A stretch of 64,000 nt of DNA from Neopestalotiopsis rosae (Eukaryota; Ascomycota; Sordariomycetes; Amphisphaeriales; Sporocadaceae). Positions within the stretch are counted from its first letter, which is position 1. Every line of letters starts with the position of its first letter. Below, in pieces: positions 1 through 11,811 of this stretch. Under the pieces are notes generated by a model. The model was not told the origin of the DNA, did no database searches, and saw only the letters and a program-made list of their open reading frames with translations. The stretch is from positions 868,001-932,000 of the forward strand of contig JALGAS010000002.1 of the NCBI GenBank assembly GCA_023078685.1, in the 5' to 3' direction. The translations under genes were made by a program, and so were the position numbers.

Positions 1-373
1 GGGTCGCTCATATCATTGAGATGGCACCACGATCAGGCACTGCACAGTTGCTCGCATGTAATCGTAGGGGATTGCAGTTGCAAATTCATGCTCTTCAAGT
101 ACCTTCATTTAAGGAGGTTCAATCAACAATCAGCAAGCGCGAGGGGGGCAGTTGCTAGTATGACATCTGTGGAAAGAGGAGGTAATAGGGAAGTCGCCAT
201 GGACTTGGGCACAACACCCAAGCACAACATCAATGAACAATGTCCCTCTGGAGATACATTCTTGGGAACACCATCATATGTCAACATCCAACTTCGTGCT
301 ACTTCTTACCTATTCACAGTACTGCCTCTATAAGCTCCTTACCTACTATACTTAGATCAACATAGTCCTGCTC
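1..373. other. Left-edge intergenic sequence
   Basis: No convincing gene is seen. One open frame runs through it but has no recognisable domain, splice structure or compositional bias. It probably serves as upstream sequence for the gene starting near 374. Confidence 0.4.
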
Positions 374-2060
374 ATGCCCATCATGAGTACTCCACAATAC
401 CCGCCAGTCTTCCGATTGTGGACGCCAGTCACGGAGACAAAGCCGACCATGCCTGCCTCGACGCAAGGTTCGTCTGCATCAACTTTCGCCACCCGTGAGT
501 GTTGTGATGACTGATATGCCAAGGCAGCCGCAGGTGATGCTACCTCACCATCTACTCCCAAGCCTGCGGCTGCTTGCGATTGGGATGGCGACAAGGCTGA
601 ACCTGAGCTCGACGACCTGGCCTACCAACATGCCCCCAATGAGCCTCTGCCTACACCCCAAGCTGTTCCACGCACTCCCTCACCTGGTAAGACCTTCAAG
701 TTAACCTGATCAGCTAGACATGCTGACTTGATGTATTCAAGAAGTGCTGCCGCCCCCCTTAGTCAATCACCCGGTAAGCTCTCTCCTGTGAGCCACTGAA
801 ATCACCAAAGCTAATCATTTCATCAAGACTGTGCCATCGGCCACGGACTCGCCTACAGAAGCGCCCATCATCCAAGAGCCAGCACCTATGGTTGATACCA
901 GACTTGAGTGGCACCAAAAGCACCATGCTGAGAAGGAAAAAGCCCACGATGAAAGGCACAAGGCAAGAAGAGAGGAGGATATGATAAGAAGAGAGCTCAA
1001 GAAGAAGGAAAAGTCTGAGCGAAAAGCTCGAGAACGGGCTCGGCGGGAGTCACGCAGGAGAGAGAGGCACGAGAGGAGGTCCAGAAAGAGCGAGACGAAC
1101 GAACCCAGAAAGCCTTCCATTGGAACACGACTGAAGGAGAAAGTAGAGAGCGAACTGCAAGTTCTTGCTGGCGAGGTCAAGCACTCATTTCGCAGCATCC
1201 TGCAAAGCTCTGATGGCCCAAAGCAGCCACCAAAGGAAAAGCCTCTGCATCATTGGGAACCAGTCCCAGCAACTTCTGATAACCCAGTGCCACCGAAGGG
1301 AAAAGTTGTACATCACGAGGAACCAATTCCAGTAGACCCTCTTGCACACCGCCACGAGGACACATTCACACAGGAGCATGAGATTGTCCAGGCAGCAAAG
1401 AATGCAGATGACACTGCGATCAACCTTGGTATGTGACTTCACTGTTCTGATAACCACACATCCCCAAGATGCATTAGAGCATGTTATATCCCACAACTAC
1501 CAATAATACCAGCCTTAAGAGGACTTGGGTGCTGACAAGAGAAGCAAGGTCATGATGGGACTTCAGATCGACGGCCAGCAAGTCGTGTAATCGAGTCTTC
1601 TGCCAAAAGCTCGAACAGAATGTGAGTCCGAAGGCTCAAGAAGACGCGGAGAGGTTCGTTTTTCTGACAAGCTTAAGGCAAGCTATGAGCACAGCCAATG
1701 ATCAGTCCAAGTCAACTCAGCACAACATTCATCCGGATCTAATAGGCGACAAGTACGAATGTGGTCATACCAAGGACGTGTAAGTTGGCCTTGGGTATTG
1801 GCTCTGTCAAATGCTAACATTCTCGGGATAGGGCTGATGGTAAGTCGTCAACCTTGAGCAACCAAGGCGACACTGCCAAAGTACCACCAAAGAGTCAGCC
1901 AGCTGCTCCCGGCATGTTGAAACGTGCAAGTTGTCTTTGCGGTGCTTTACCGCCAAATCCCTCCGAGTATGCCGCCGACGAACCTGGCGCCGACCTCACA
2001 CCCAGAATCGATACACCGGGTCACCAAGATCCCTTTTCCGATCCGTGGGACAAAAATTGA
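374..2060 (+). CDS. Unrecognised charged, coiled-coil protein (7 exons)
   Basis: I do not recognise this protein. A phase-consistent model gives about 439 residues: 374-494, about 534-686, 742-773, 828-1428, 1540-1621, 1678-1779 and 1832-2060. The introns at 687-741, 774-827, 1429-1539, 1622-1677 and 1780-1831 have good GTAAG/GTATG/GTGAG donors and CTGAC/CTAAC-type branch points. The first intron is doubtful because it would be only 33-39 bp. The N-terminal third is rich in Pro, Ser and Thr. The large exon encodes a long Arg/Lys/Glu block (about 910-1190) that should form a charged helix or coiled coil. The C-terminal part is Pro/Asp-rich and ends in PWDKN. There is no signal peptide or membrane segment. 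Such low-complexity proteins are often lineage-restricted. The continuous frame across seven exons supports a real gene; the function is unknown. Confidence 0.6.
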
Positions 2061-2791
2061 GCGCTAAGTGGTTGCTCTGGTCAAGATTGCATGTGATTTT
2101 AGACAAGGGCAGACATACTAATTCATTTCGGACTTGAGCCAAGGCTTTGTATAACTGGATCGCAAAATTGAGCTTTCTTTCCACGTAAATGGCGGCGAAT
2201 GACAGTACTTGGCCGCCACGTGGTCCTGACAGTCACCCGTGAGTGCGCTGTACCTTAGCTTGTCTATAATTGGAATATGAGCGGACGTGCTTGTTACATT
2301 CGATTCCGTTGCCTACGTAATTTCGCAATTGGTTCACGGGAAAGATTGTTAGGACTGACCCAACTTGGCGTCGGAATGGATTTCGAGAAATATGATATGT
2401 ATATTTCTTTGCTCGCATTGCGCACTTGTTCTCGTTACCAATGGACAGAATACTTGCGCGACAAGATGTATCATGCGCATGCTCAACTTCTCACTGGTTT
2501 AGATATGTTCCTGGATTGCCCTTCATGGAATGAGTCTGTGCCATAACTACTCCTCTCGCTCGTTCTCAAACAAGCTAGGCGTATTCTCGTTGACTCAATA
2601 GCCCAGGGCATCAAGCTCGACTTCTCTGAGGGATTTACTCATGCCTTATTGCCATCATTGATCCGTTCATGGCTCTATTTCTACCGTGATGTGGTTGCAA
2701 GTTTCCCGTAACTCCTATGCTTGTGTAATTCCAAATACTCATTTCCATTTCTCGCTGCTCAAGAGAGCGACAATACTGGGTATTAGAATCT
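2061..2791. other. Intergenic between convergent genes
   Basis: Sequence between the stop of the charged protein and the stop of the ubiquitin hydrolase, presumably holding both 3' ends. I see no supported gene, repeat or RNA in it. Confidence 0.5.
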
Positions 2792-3615
2792 TCAATCCAA
2801 AGCGCCAGCCAAAGCAACGCAGCTGAAGCGCATATCGCCGCCCTCACGCTCGAGGAACTTGAGAGGACCCCACAGCAGAGCCTTTTCTGAGAGAACGTCC
2901 TCACTGTCATCGAGCTTGCCGCGGGCGATGGGTCCCTTGCGACGGCCATCGAGCTCCCAGAGCGTGCCGTCGCCCGTCTTGACAAAGCAGACATAATGGA
3001 GGTCGACATCGTCCTGGGCGTCGGGGGCTGCCGTGTCGCCTTGGCTGGCGGCCTCTTGGTGGGCGCTCGCAAGAGCCGATGTTTTCTCTAGTAGCTTGGA
3101 ACGCTCTGCGGGGGCGAGAGGCACCGCTTCCTTGATCAACTTGTCGAGATCGGAGCCGGACTCTGGCGTGTCGACTTGGTCAGCTATGTGACTTGCATGT
3201 CTGCGCTGGGAGGAGCGTCCAGAAACTTACCAATATACTCTCGAGCCGGACCATTACTGACGGCGTGCAGCAAGCCCATGAGACCGCAGGCGTTGCGGAT
3301 AGTCTGCCTGAACCAGACGACGGGCTCGCCGGGCCCCTTGCCGTCGTAGGCGGGCAGGGGCGCGTCCTCGGCCATGCGCTGGGACTCGTAGACGGCCGAG
3401 ACGGGAAAGACGAGCAGCAGGGCCAGGGCGGGCCGCGGGATAAAGGCCAACAGCTCGGGCTCCGAGATGGAGTAGACGTCGTGGACCTGGAGCGCGCTGC
3501 TGAGGCCCAGGCGGTGCAGCAGCGTCGTCATGAGCTCCGGGTTGGCTTCGAGGGGGATGAAGGCCGGCGAGGCGCCCGGGGGCGGGTCGGGGTGGGTTTG
3601 TGTTGCTGATGCCAT
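2792..3615 (-). CDS. YUH1: Ubiquitin carboxyl-terminal hydrolase, UCH (peptidase C12) family
   Basis: A cysteine protease that removes small adducts from the C-terminus of ubiquitin or related modifiers, equivalent to UCHL1/UCHL3 and yeast Yuh1. Two exons, 3231-3615 and 2792-3183, joined across a 47-bp intron with a GTAAGT donor, give 258 residues, close to the usual 230-260. All catalytic positions are visible: oxyanion Gln104 and nucleophile Cys110 in QTIRNACGLMGLLHAV, His191 in DLHYVCF and Asp207 in WELDGRRKGP. The N-terminal stretch MASATQTHPDPPPGASPAF is Pro-rich and lies before the conserved domain. Start: the first in-frame ATG after a non-coding leader. Likely cytosolic or nuclear. 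It is convergent with the gene to its left, and a TACCTAGG motif lies about 200 bp upstream. Confidence 0.95.
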
Positions 3616-4287
3616 GGTTTTCTGTTTCTTGTGGTTCTCTGACTTTGTCCTCGCACAAAGAATCTGCTTCTTGAGAAAAAGAAAATCGGCGGAGAGATGC
3701 AAAGAAAGTGGCTCCAGAAAATGCAGTTGACAAAATGTGTTGAACGCGGTTAGCTATTTACTCCAGTCGCGCAAAGGCATCTGTGAAAGTCAATTGCCCC
3801 TCCATTGTTTGCCGGAGCTGTACCTAGGAGCTTACGGGTTATGACGCAGCTTGGGGGAGCCTAGCAGGGATCCCCGACAAGACTCAACGGCGGCTCCCAC
3901 CGTCCATCATTAGTGGGGCGAGTATAAGAAACTCTGGTCATGCGCGGTGCCGTGTATGATTATGTTTCCATTGTTTTTGTATTCTCTCTATCATCTACGC
4001 CAATCTTGATTGATCTTATCGAAATTATTCCGATTTACTACGTACCACAGGAAACGAACCCAGGCCATCCTAGAATCTACCTGTCGATACTTACGCATTA
4101 TAAAAACAATCGGGAGCAAATACCGGGACGAAATATGAAAGGAGTTGCTGTTTGATTGCGCTTTATAGAACGACTCTAGATACCTGCGATCGGCCTAACA
4201 AATCTTTGCACTTGATTTCCACACAAATGAGAGAGGTGAGGGTAATTAAGAAGACGACGGTCATAGGGTCAGCCAAGGCCCAGAGAG

Positions 4288-4289
<2 letters not shown>
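3616..4289. other. Intergenic / promoter side of UCH gene
   Basis: Upstream region of the minus-strand UCH gene. It contains TACCTAGG at 3821-3828, a motif that recurs in other promoters of this window. No gene is supported. Confidence 0.4.

Positions 4290-4320
<31 letters not shown>
4290..4320. repeat. A31 homopolymer tract
   Basis: Thirty-one consecutive A on the plus strand, i.e. T31 on the minus strand, directly abutting the tRNA-like element at 4321-4390. Read on the minus strand it forms an over-long Pol III terminator-like T run after the B-box-like sequence. Confidence 0.95.
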
Positions 4321-4322
<2 letters not shown>

Positions 4323-4390
4323 AAGCTGAGCCCTCGAACACAGTGGTAGCTTGCAGTCATTGCCCTCTACGCTCTTACCACTAAGCCAGT
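4321..4390 (-). ncRNA. tRNA-like Pol III element (SINE-like or pseudo-tRNA)
   Basis: On the minus strand TGGCTTAGTGG (4388-4378) matches a tRNA A box and D arm, with GCTT pairing to GAGC around it. TGTTCGAGGGC (4340-4330) resembles a B box, 37 nt further on. A T31 run follows at 4320-4290. Between the boxes, GTAG and CTAC could pair around a loop containing CTGCAAG, reminiscent of a tRNA-Cys(GCA) anticodon loop with extra bases. The acceptor and T stems do not close, so it is not a functional tRNA. A decayed tRNA gene or the head of a tRNA-derived SINE fits best. Transcription is inferred. Confidence 0.45.
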
Positions 4391-5614
4391 GTGTCTCCCA
4401 AGTTTATTTGTTCAGGTCTGGTCGGAGAGTGCTGGACCAGAGACGTTGGTTGGTAGTTTATTCAAATACTTAACCCCTCCAAAGGCAAACGGAACATGCA
4501 AATGGCCAAATTCGTCTGATGTTTGCTTTCCATATAGATATCTTCCTTGACATCTGCTGGTAGCTACCTTCTCTATGTTGACCCGCAAGCTACCATGAAG
4601 AACAAGCCATTCGGCAGCCTACGCCTCTTCAACTATCTCGATCGAGCGATATTATCTCTTATCGAGTAAGATGAAACACGTCATCCAAACGATATTCTGG
4701 TCATACCCTGCCTAACACTAGAGTTCTGAAGATTCCGCCCACGATGATAGATCCAAATGACAACCGCAGCCCACAACGCCGTGATGATCCCATGTCACCA
4801 TCGGAAGCGAGCACTCATGACCAATGCGAGTCAACAGCCACAATTCCTCATAACTATTACTCGTAACATGTTGTCTCCAAGATCGGGAAACATGGCAAAA
4901 AAAAACGGCTATACTCTGGCCAGGTGGAACCAGGTCACGTCGTCCCAGTAGATACCCACAGGCTAGAGGACAGCTCCGGGGCCTCTCAACACGCGCTTGC
5001 TTATGATGTGGGCGATCTTGGAGGGACTGATGAGGACCACAAAGGTGGATAGCTGTCTTGCACACCAGAAGCTGCGTTTGAGGCGGGGGGCACAGCCTTG
5101 TTCGTTGGCTAGACACTGCTTGACTCAGTTTCGAAGCTTGAAGCGAATCGAGTTTTGGAGATTTCGGTCGGCGGAAGAACTGGCAATTGCCATTGTTGTT
5201 GTTATCATCGAGAAGTCTTTGGATGACTGCACTTGGTTTTCTAGTCTTCTATACTGGGGCCGCAAGACTCAACTGTATATTTGAGAATGGGATTCCGGTC
5301 AGAGATCAGGGCTCGCATGTTACAGACGCTTTCGAGAAATAATTCATTGGCACACTCCGGATAATAAAACACAGGTAAACATGTGTAAGAATTATTCTAA
5401 TAATCTCTATGAACAAATATGCCCAAAGAGGCCATCGGTGTATCCATGAGCCCACCGCCAAAGGGCGTCTTGTATCAATGACATCAACGCGCTCTTCCCG
5501 TGCTGTAGTATCCAAATGTCAATCATCTAAGATGCCCGTTACCAAAACGCCAATGCTGCAAAATTATTCATACACTCAGGTATCTTTTCAAGATTGCTTC
5601 TCCACACTCTAGGT
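4391..5614. other. Intergenic; possible trace of a decayed membrane-protein gene
   Basis: No intact gene. On the minus strand, roughly 5220 to 4745, one frame reads as membrane-protein-like text, including GIYWDDVTWFHLARV and WWHGIITALWAAVVIWI, interrupted by four stops (TGA, TAG, TAG, TGA). This may be a relic or chance; see findings. Confidence 0.3.
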
Positions 5615-7340
5615 CTAAGAACTTTCCGATCTGTCCTTGAGTGTCTGTCTCCTGGTGTCCTCCAGCTCCTTGGTCATGATCTCGTTGAAGTTGTCCGCAT
5701 TGTCCAGGTAGAGGTGGTGGCCGGCCTTGGGAATGATGATGACCTTGGCGGAGCCGTTTTCTCGCTTCCTCTGCTCCTCGGTGGCGTCGCGCAGGATCTG
5801 CGCCTTGACCTGCTTCAGCTTCTCCTCGGCCGCCAAGCCACCGGCCACGTCCATCCAGTCGTTCTCGCCGTACATGAAGACAATGGGGTAACCCGTCTCC
5901 TTGACCTCCGGCGTGGTAGCCGTGGCGGGCTGGATGACCTGCCGCCCGACGTCTTGGATGCGGTTGATAATTGGCCGGCGTGCAAAGGCGCCGGGGGCGA
6001 GAAGATAGGGCAGCACGTACTCGCCGCTACCACGTTGACGGAACAAGCTGTAGGAGTAGTCGTGAAGCGTTTGCGCCTCTTCCTCGGGCAGATGGTTGAA
6101 GCGGCGCGAGGTCCAGCCCGACACGAATCGCGGACCGAATGGGCCGGCCATGCGCACAATACTAAATGGAGATACGTTGGCGTCCCATAGCCAGACGAGC
6201 CAGTTGGGGTACGGGCGCTTCTTTGGGGCATTGACACTGTCGCTTCCTGCTTTGCCCTTGGTGCTCAGAGAGTTGTTGCCGTCATGGGGCTTGGTCGTCT
6301 CTATTTGATCCTGGGTGAACTCGTCCTGGAACGTCGACTCCTGGGGCTCGGGCATTTCCGCATTCACGGCGTAGGGGTCCTCTGGAATACCGACTGGCGA
6401 CGCCAAGATGAGCTTGTTGAGCCGGCCGGGGTACTTCAAGGCATATGATACCGCCAAATAACCACCGAGGGAGTGGCCGAGAAGAGTGAACTTCTCTAGC
6501 TTTCGGACCTTGCGCCACTCTTCCAGCGCGTCGACGAACCAGCCCTCTGCCTCGGCGATCTTGTCGGCAGGGTCCTTGGCGTGGATCTTGAAGGAGGGCC
6601 GCATAGAGTTACCCATGCCCAGCATGTCGAGCGCGTACAGCTTCCAGCCCTTGACCCGCGTCAAGCTCTCAAAGTTTTTATAGTAAAAGCCCAGGCCGGC
6701 ACCGTAGCCGTGGAGCATGACCAGGGTGTCGTCTACGGGCTCGCCCACCCTCTCAATGGAGAACTCGTTGAGCCCCCGGTTCTTGCCAGACAGCTTGACC
6801 ATCTGCGATTTCCATAACCGGGGACCGTACGGGTCAATGTTGGTAGTGGTCTCAGTAGACCCTGGGTGGTCGGCCGAAGGCACATCAGCGGATGGCGAGG
6901 TTGACTGTGCGACAGCTTCCTTGAGATATGGTATATGGGCAATGACATTACGTTCTGCCACTGTTGGCGTTACGCTCGTCCACTATTCTTCAAGTTAGTT
7001 TACCCCTTGCATCAAAGTGTGGAGGGCAGGGGGAGTAGCGAACCCATTGATAGACGGCATCCTTGTAACCGAGCGGGAACATGCCTCCCGCGGCAGCAGC
7101 TGGAGGCGGAGGCATGCCGGGCGTTGTTTCTTGCTGTTGGTCTCTGGCTCTTCTCCTGGTCCGTACAGACACGGGTGGTGCAACAGGGGCAATGACTTCG
7201 GTAGACATGTTAGCCACTTGTGAAGTCAAGGTAGTAGATCTGATAGTTCTGAGTAGGTTCGTCCGCAGTGGTCTCTGCAACGTCCAGACAAGTCTTCTGA
7301 CTGGTATAATGGTGGAAATAGAGAGGAGAGTCTTGATCAT
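5615..7340 (-). CDS. CLD1: Mitochondrial alpha/beta-hydrolase, CGI-58/ABHD5-Cld1 family
   Basis: A lipid hydrolase related to yeast cardiolipin-specific deacylase Cld1 and to CGI-58. Exon 1 is 7044-7340 and exon 2 is 5615-6982. They join across a 61-bp intron with ACTAAC branch and TAG acceptor but a weak GTTCGC donor, giving 554 residues. The N-terminus MIKTLLSISTIIPVRRLVW and what follows is rich in Arg, Leu, Ser and Thr without acidic residues up to about residue 45, a typical mitochondrial presequence. The fold markers are the nucleophile elbow GHSLGG, the early LHGYGAG oxyanion region and the late HHLYLD, which keeps the HX4D motif of CGI-58-like proteins. A second ATG at 7208, in good context (CCAACATGTC), would give a form without the presequence. 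The precise substrate (cardiolipin or another phospholipid) is inferred from family and targeting. Confidence 0.85.
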
Positions 7341-8174
7341 ACCGAACGGAAGCGAAAGTGGCAAGTCAGCAGTGGGCGAGATATCGCCTACTTATTTGTC
7401 TACGAGATACTTCGTACTTTGTTACGAAAGCCACCACAGGCAGCAAGAATGGATCGCAAATCGAGGGCCGAGACAGCATACACAGCCCGGGCTTATTGAA
7501 AAGGGTTTGCGTTATGTCCGACCTGAAAGGACCACGACCGATCCCTGAGCGGTTGCTACAAAAAGGACGTGGGTTTCCGAACCTTTGACTGAAAATAGAT
7601 AATGGGGAATGCGAAAGAAACAAGTGCGTTGTTCTTTCTTGGGTGAGCCGAATTGCGCTCGCTCTCGGATTGGATAGTCCAGGGTCCAAAGACGCATCAT
7701 TGACGTGGAACCCGCGGACTTAAGGCTCACGGAGTTCTCAAAAACCCCTGTAATTCCAGCGTCGGCCCTTGCATCAGCCCGCACCGAGCACTAGCGAACC
7801 CTTCTGACGGTCACGGCCGAAGCCCGATCTCCCCGACCATGCCTAGATGGGTGGGTACAGACATGAAAGCCTGTTGTTGAAGAAGCCAATCCAGCTTCGA
7901 CATGTACGGCACAGCGCACAGTCAGAAGGTCTCAGGTAATCAAGGATGACGCATATGAACTGCACACACAAAGTCATGATGTGTTCATTGAATGCTTGGC
8001 GCTTTATTCTACAATATTCGCATTCGTTTCTCATGATGCGCCATGCATATGCACTTCTAGTCCTTGTGCAATGCAAAGAAACCTATCTACGATATACTCC
8101 AGTCAGTTCTGATTGCATGTTTGATAACAGGTAGATAGATCATGTAGCAGCTGAAATCAACAGTTGCTGCCATT
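7341..8174. other. Intergenic between CLD1 and PRP22
   Basis: Contains the upstream region of the mitochondrial hydrolase and the 3' end of PRP22, both on the minus strand. No supported gene. Confidence 0.4.
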
Positions 8175-11100
8175 TTAACCCCAAGTACCACCACCGCCGC
8201 CACCCCTGCCACCTTTTCTTTGAGCGCTGAGTCTCCAGTCGTCTTCGCCGGCAAACTTGTTGTACAGAGGCTGAATACGTTCGGCCTTCTTCCTCTTGCT
8301 GAGGCGATCTGTAGGCGCAACCTTGAAAAACGTTGGCGCCGCCTCTACCAGCCATTTCGGCTCGATGGTTGTGGTTTGTGTCATGTACTCTTTCGAGGTC
8401 ATCACTAGAGTATGATAGACGACCCATTCGGCCTGCTTTCCAAACAGCGCGGAGGATGGGTGCAAGTAGACAGGTGTACCCTCAATGAGGGTCTTGTAGC
8501 CCTCTTGGGGATCCTTGCGTGCCGAGTTCCGGAAGAACCCAGCACAGAGAGCGCGCCGCACCTTGGTCGTGTCGCGTCCACAGGAAGAAATCTGGTGGCG
8601 ATGGCGTCCCATGATCTGAACAATCTGCTTTCGAACATCCAGAGCATGACGCATCGCACGCGCTTGTATAAAATTCTCAAAACACCATGGGTTGGAGTAA
8701 CCCGAGTTTTTCCATGCATTGTACACATTGAGCAGCGTGAGATGGTCGCCCGACGGATCGTGGAATTTGGATTTCTTTTGATCTGCTTGCTGCTGCTTCT
8801 CCTTGGGCCGATGGAAGACTGTCGGCACGTTCAGCATGGCGATGATGCTAAGCATTTCTTCCGAGCATTCCAGGTCAACGGATGCTATGAGCACCTTGGA
8901 GAGCGCAGGATCCATCGGGAAGTCGGCCATCTTTCGGCCGAGACGAGTGAGCAAACCTTCGTCGTCCAAGGCGGAGAGGGCGTAGAGCTCTTCCAGAGCT
9001 GTAAGCATGGTGTTTGTCGGCGGAGGGTCCATAAAGTCAAAATTCAAGAGGTCATTGATACCCATGGCTTTCAACATCAAGATCCTGCAATTTAATGTTA
9101 ATATGTGTTTCCTCAACCTGTGCAGCGGGAATTAATTTTGCTTACGTGTTGGAGAGATTTTGTCTCTGAATCTCGGGTACAGTCGTGGGCAACATTTCAG
9201 ACTGATAGGCTGCCTCAGTGTACAGCCTGAAGCACTTTCCGGGACCTGTTCGACCAGCTCGACCGGCTCGTTGATTGGCTTGGGCCTGCGAAATAGGGGT
9301 GACCACCAAAGCATCCATTCCCAACTTTGGGTCATAGGCGTTTTGCTTGACGAAGCCAGGATCAACAACATAGTAGATGAAGTCAATGGTGATGGATGTT
9401 TCGGCAATGTTGGTTGCGATAACCACCTTGCGTTCTCCTGGTGGTGCCGGCTCAAAAATACGACTCTGTTGATCGTTGGGCAGTGCCGAGTACACGGGCA
9501 AGATGTTGAGATTGGGAACATTTGGCCCCAGAGCTTTCATGCGCTCGTACAAGATTTCACAACTCGTATCGATTTCTTCTTTGCCGGTCAAGAAAAGGAG
9601 GATATCACCTGGCGGCTCAGTAAGATGAATCTGCATGACCGTAACCAGCGCAGCATCGAGGTAATCCGATTCAGGCTCTCGGGAATAGAGAATCTCCACA
9701 GGGAATGTACGTCCGGGAATGGTGAAAATGGGACATTCGTTGAAGTAGGAAGAGAACTTGTCGGCATCCAATGTTGCGGATGTGACAATGATTTTGAGCT
9801 CTGGTCGGTGTTTGCACGTCTTCTTGAGCAGAGCGAAAAGAATATCCGTTGCAATGGTTCTTTCGTGAGCCTCGTCCAGCATAATGACGGAATACCGTTC
9901 CAGGTTCGGATCCAGCAAGATCTCACGCTGGAGCATACCATCGGTCATATACTTGATCTGGGTATTTGGGCTCGTCTTGTCATCAAAACGAACAGTGTAC
10001 CCAACTTCTTCTCCTAGTTCGCACCCAACTTCTTCCGAGACACGTTTGGCTACAGACATGGCCGCGACACGACGAGGCTGCGTGCAGCCAATCATGCCAT
10101 CTTTGGTAAAGCCAGCTTCGGCAAGGTACTGTGTAAGCTGTGTCGTCTTGCCCGAACCAGTCTCACCGACGACGACAAGAATCTGGTTCTCATGGACGGC
10201 CTTGATAAGCTGATTCCGGAAGTTGAAGACGGGAAGAGATTCCCTTTGCTCTTTGATGCTCATATTTGTACGCTTGCCACGTGGCTCATCCTTGCGTAGC
10301 GTTTTTTGCCATTCTAGTTGTCCGGCTGGCGGTTTCGAGGCGTTCATCCTGGCATTTCTCAAATCGTTGGCAAACTGCCTCGATTCTGGATTTGCCATAG
10401 GGTCGTTCCACTGGGATGCTAGGTCTGATCTAGACTCTGCCTCGGCTTCAGCGGCGGCTGCATCTTGTTCCTGCCTCTTCAGCTCTTTCCTCTCCTTTGC
10501 CAGATTTGTACCAGACATTGCTGCGCGGTTGAGCGACCCATCCGGTGCCTTGACGACCCTGATTGGCGATAGCTCAAGGGACTGTTTGGTTTGACCGACG
10601 AGGAATGGAGGCTCGTCCTCTCTCACTTCGATATCCACCTCTTCCTCGAGTTCCATCTGACTCTCGCCCTTGAGTGCCGCGTTGTAGTCTTCCTCTAGGT
10701 CGGGGTAATCTGAAGCCTTGGCAACTCCGGACGCAATGAGCTGTCGAATCTCCCATCGTTCTGGCGAAGTCATTCGTTTTTTCTGGCGGCGGGGCTGCGC
10801 AGCATAAGCTGAAAGCGCCGCAGTATTGTCTTCCGAAAAGCCGTTGCGACCGCCTCCGAGACTCTCCATGTTCGCACCCGAAGTGATCCTTGCTTGGGGC
10901 ATAAGATCATGGCCAGATTCCTGATCTACGTCCTTCATAGACAGCCCTATGCGACCACCCTCGATCTTTGTCACCTTAACCTTGACATCCTGCCCTCTCG
11001 TAAGCAGATCCGATGGGTGATTGACGCGTTGCCCTTGAACCAGATTGGATATGTGTACCATGCCGTCGACCTTGCCGCGAACTCCATGTAGATTGATAAA

Positions 11101-11811
11101 TGCACCAAAGTCCTTGATTCCGGTGACGTGACCATCATAGATCTTGTACAAAACAGGTGCGTCGTCTACCTCGGGTTCGGGAGGTCTTTTGAACATGTCT
11201 TCATCTCTTCGGCTGCGTTCGTATTCGTCCTTCCTGCTTCTGTGTTTCCTGTGGCTCTTTTCGTAGTCGTCGTCATAGTCCCGATCTCTTCTGTCACGCG
11301 ACCTGCGCCTCTCTTTCCGGCGGTGTCGGGAGTCCTCGTCCTCTGGACTCCAGCTGCGTTTCCTGCTGGATGGCTCTGCGCGAGGTTTGGACGGCTTTGG
11401 CGCAAGATCTTCCAACTGCGCAAGTGTATCATCGATGGCGTCTCCATCATCATAATCTTCGGGCACCTGTTTGTCTGGAATCGCCAGACCTCTAAACAAG
11501 CCCTGCTTCTCCTCCTTCGATCGGTGTGACGACTCGTCGGCATAAGATCCGTTGGCAGCATTCGTTCCCGACTTGAATTTTGGATGCATGGTCCGGACCA
11601 GCCGATCGACACTGTCGAACAAACTGTCTGGCCATTTGGCACCTCCCATGCCGGCCAGCCTCTGCTTGAACTCTGCGATGGTGTTACATTCTAGCCGCTG
11701 CGCAATGATGAACTCGGCCAAGACTTTTTCCGAAATGCCCAGATGGTTCTGCAGCTCTGACGTGACCTTTGACACGAGCGACAGGAGCTCGAGCTCCTCG
11801 AAGTCGTCCAT
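8175..11811 (-). CDS. PRP22: Pre-mRNA splicing DEAH-box ATPase Prp22 (DHX8)
   Basis: The spliceosomal RNA helicase that releases spliced mRNA after exon ligation. Exon 1 (9146-11811) and exon 2 (8175-9084) join across a 61-bp intron (GTAAGC donor, TTGCAG acceptor) to give 1191 residues, the usual size. Order: DHX8-type helical N-terminus ([15 protein letters not shown]), an RS-like Arg/Asp/Ser stretch at about 145-205, an S1 RNA-binding domain at about 219-296 ([20 protein letters not shown]), then the helicase core. The core shows [10 protein letters not shown] near 548, DEAHERT near 645, SAT, and [12 protein letters not shown], followed by the ratchet and OB-fold region. The C-terminus ends in a Gly-rich tail ([12 protein letters not shown]). 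The S1 domain separates it from Prp2, Prp16 and Prp43. Nuclear. TACCTAG at 11970 lies about 160 bp upstream of the ATG. Confidence 0.97.

Noticed and set aside
7341..7364. Earlier start for the Cld1-like gene
   Set aside because: The frame is open but the upstream codon at 7364 is TTG; the first ATG is at 7340.
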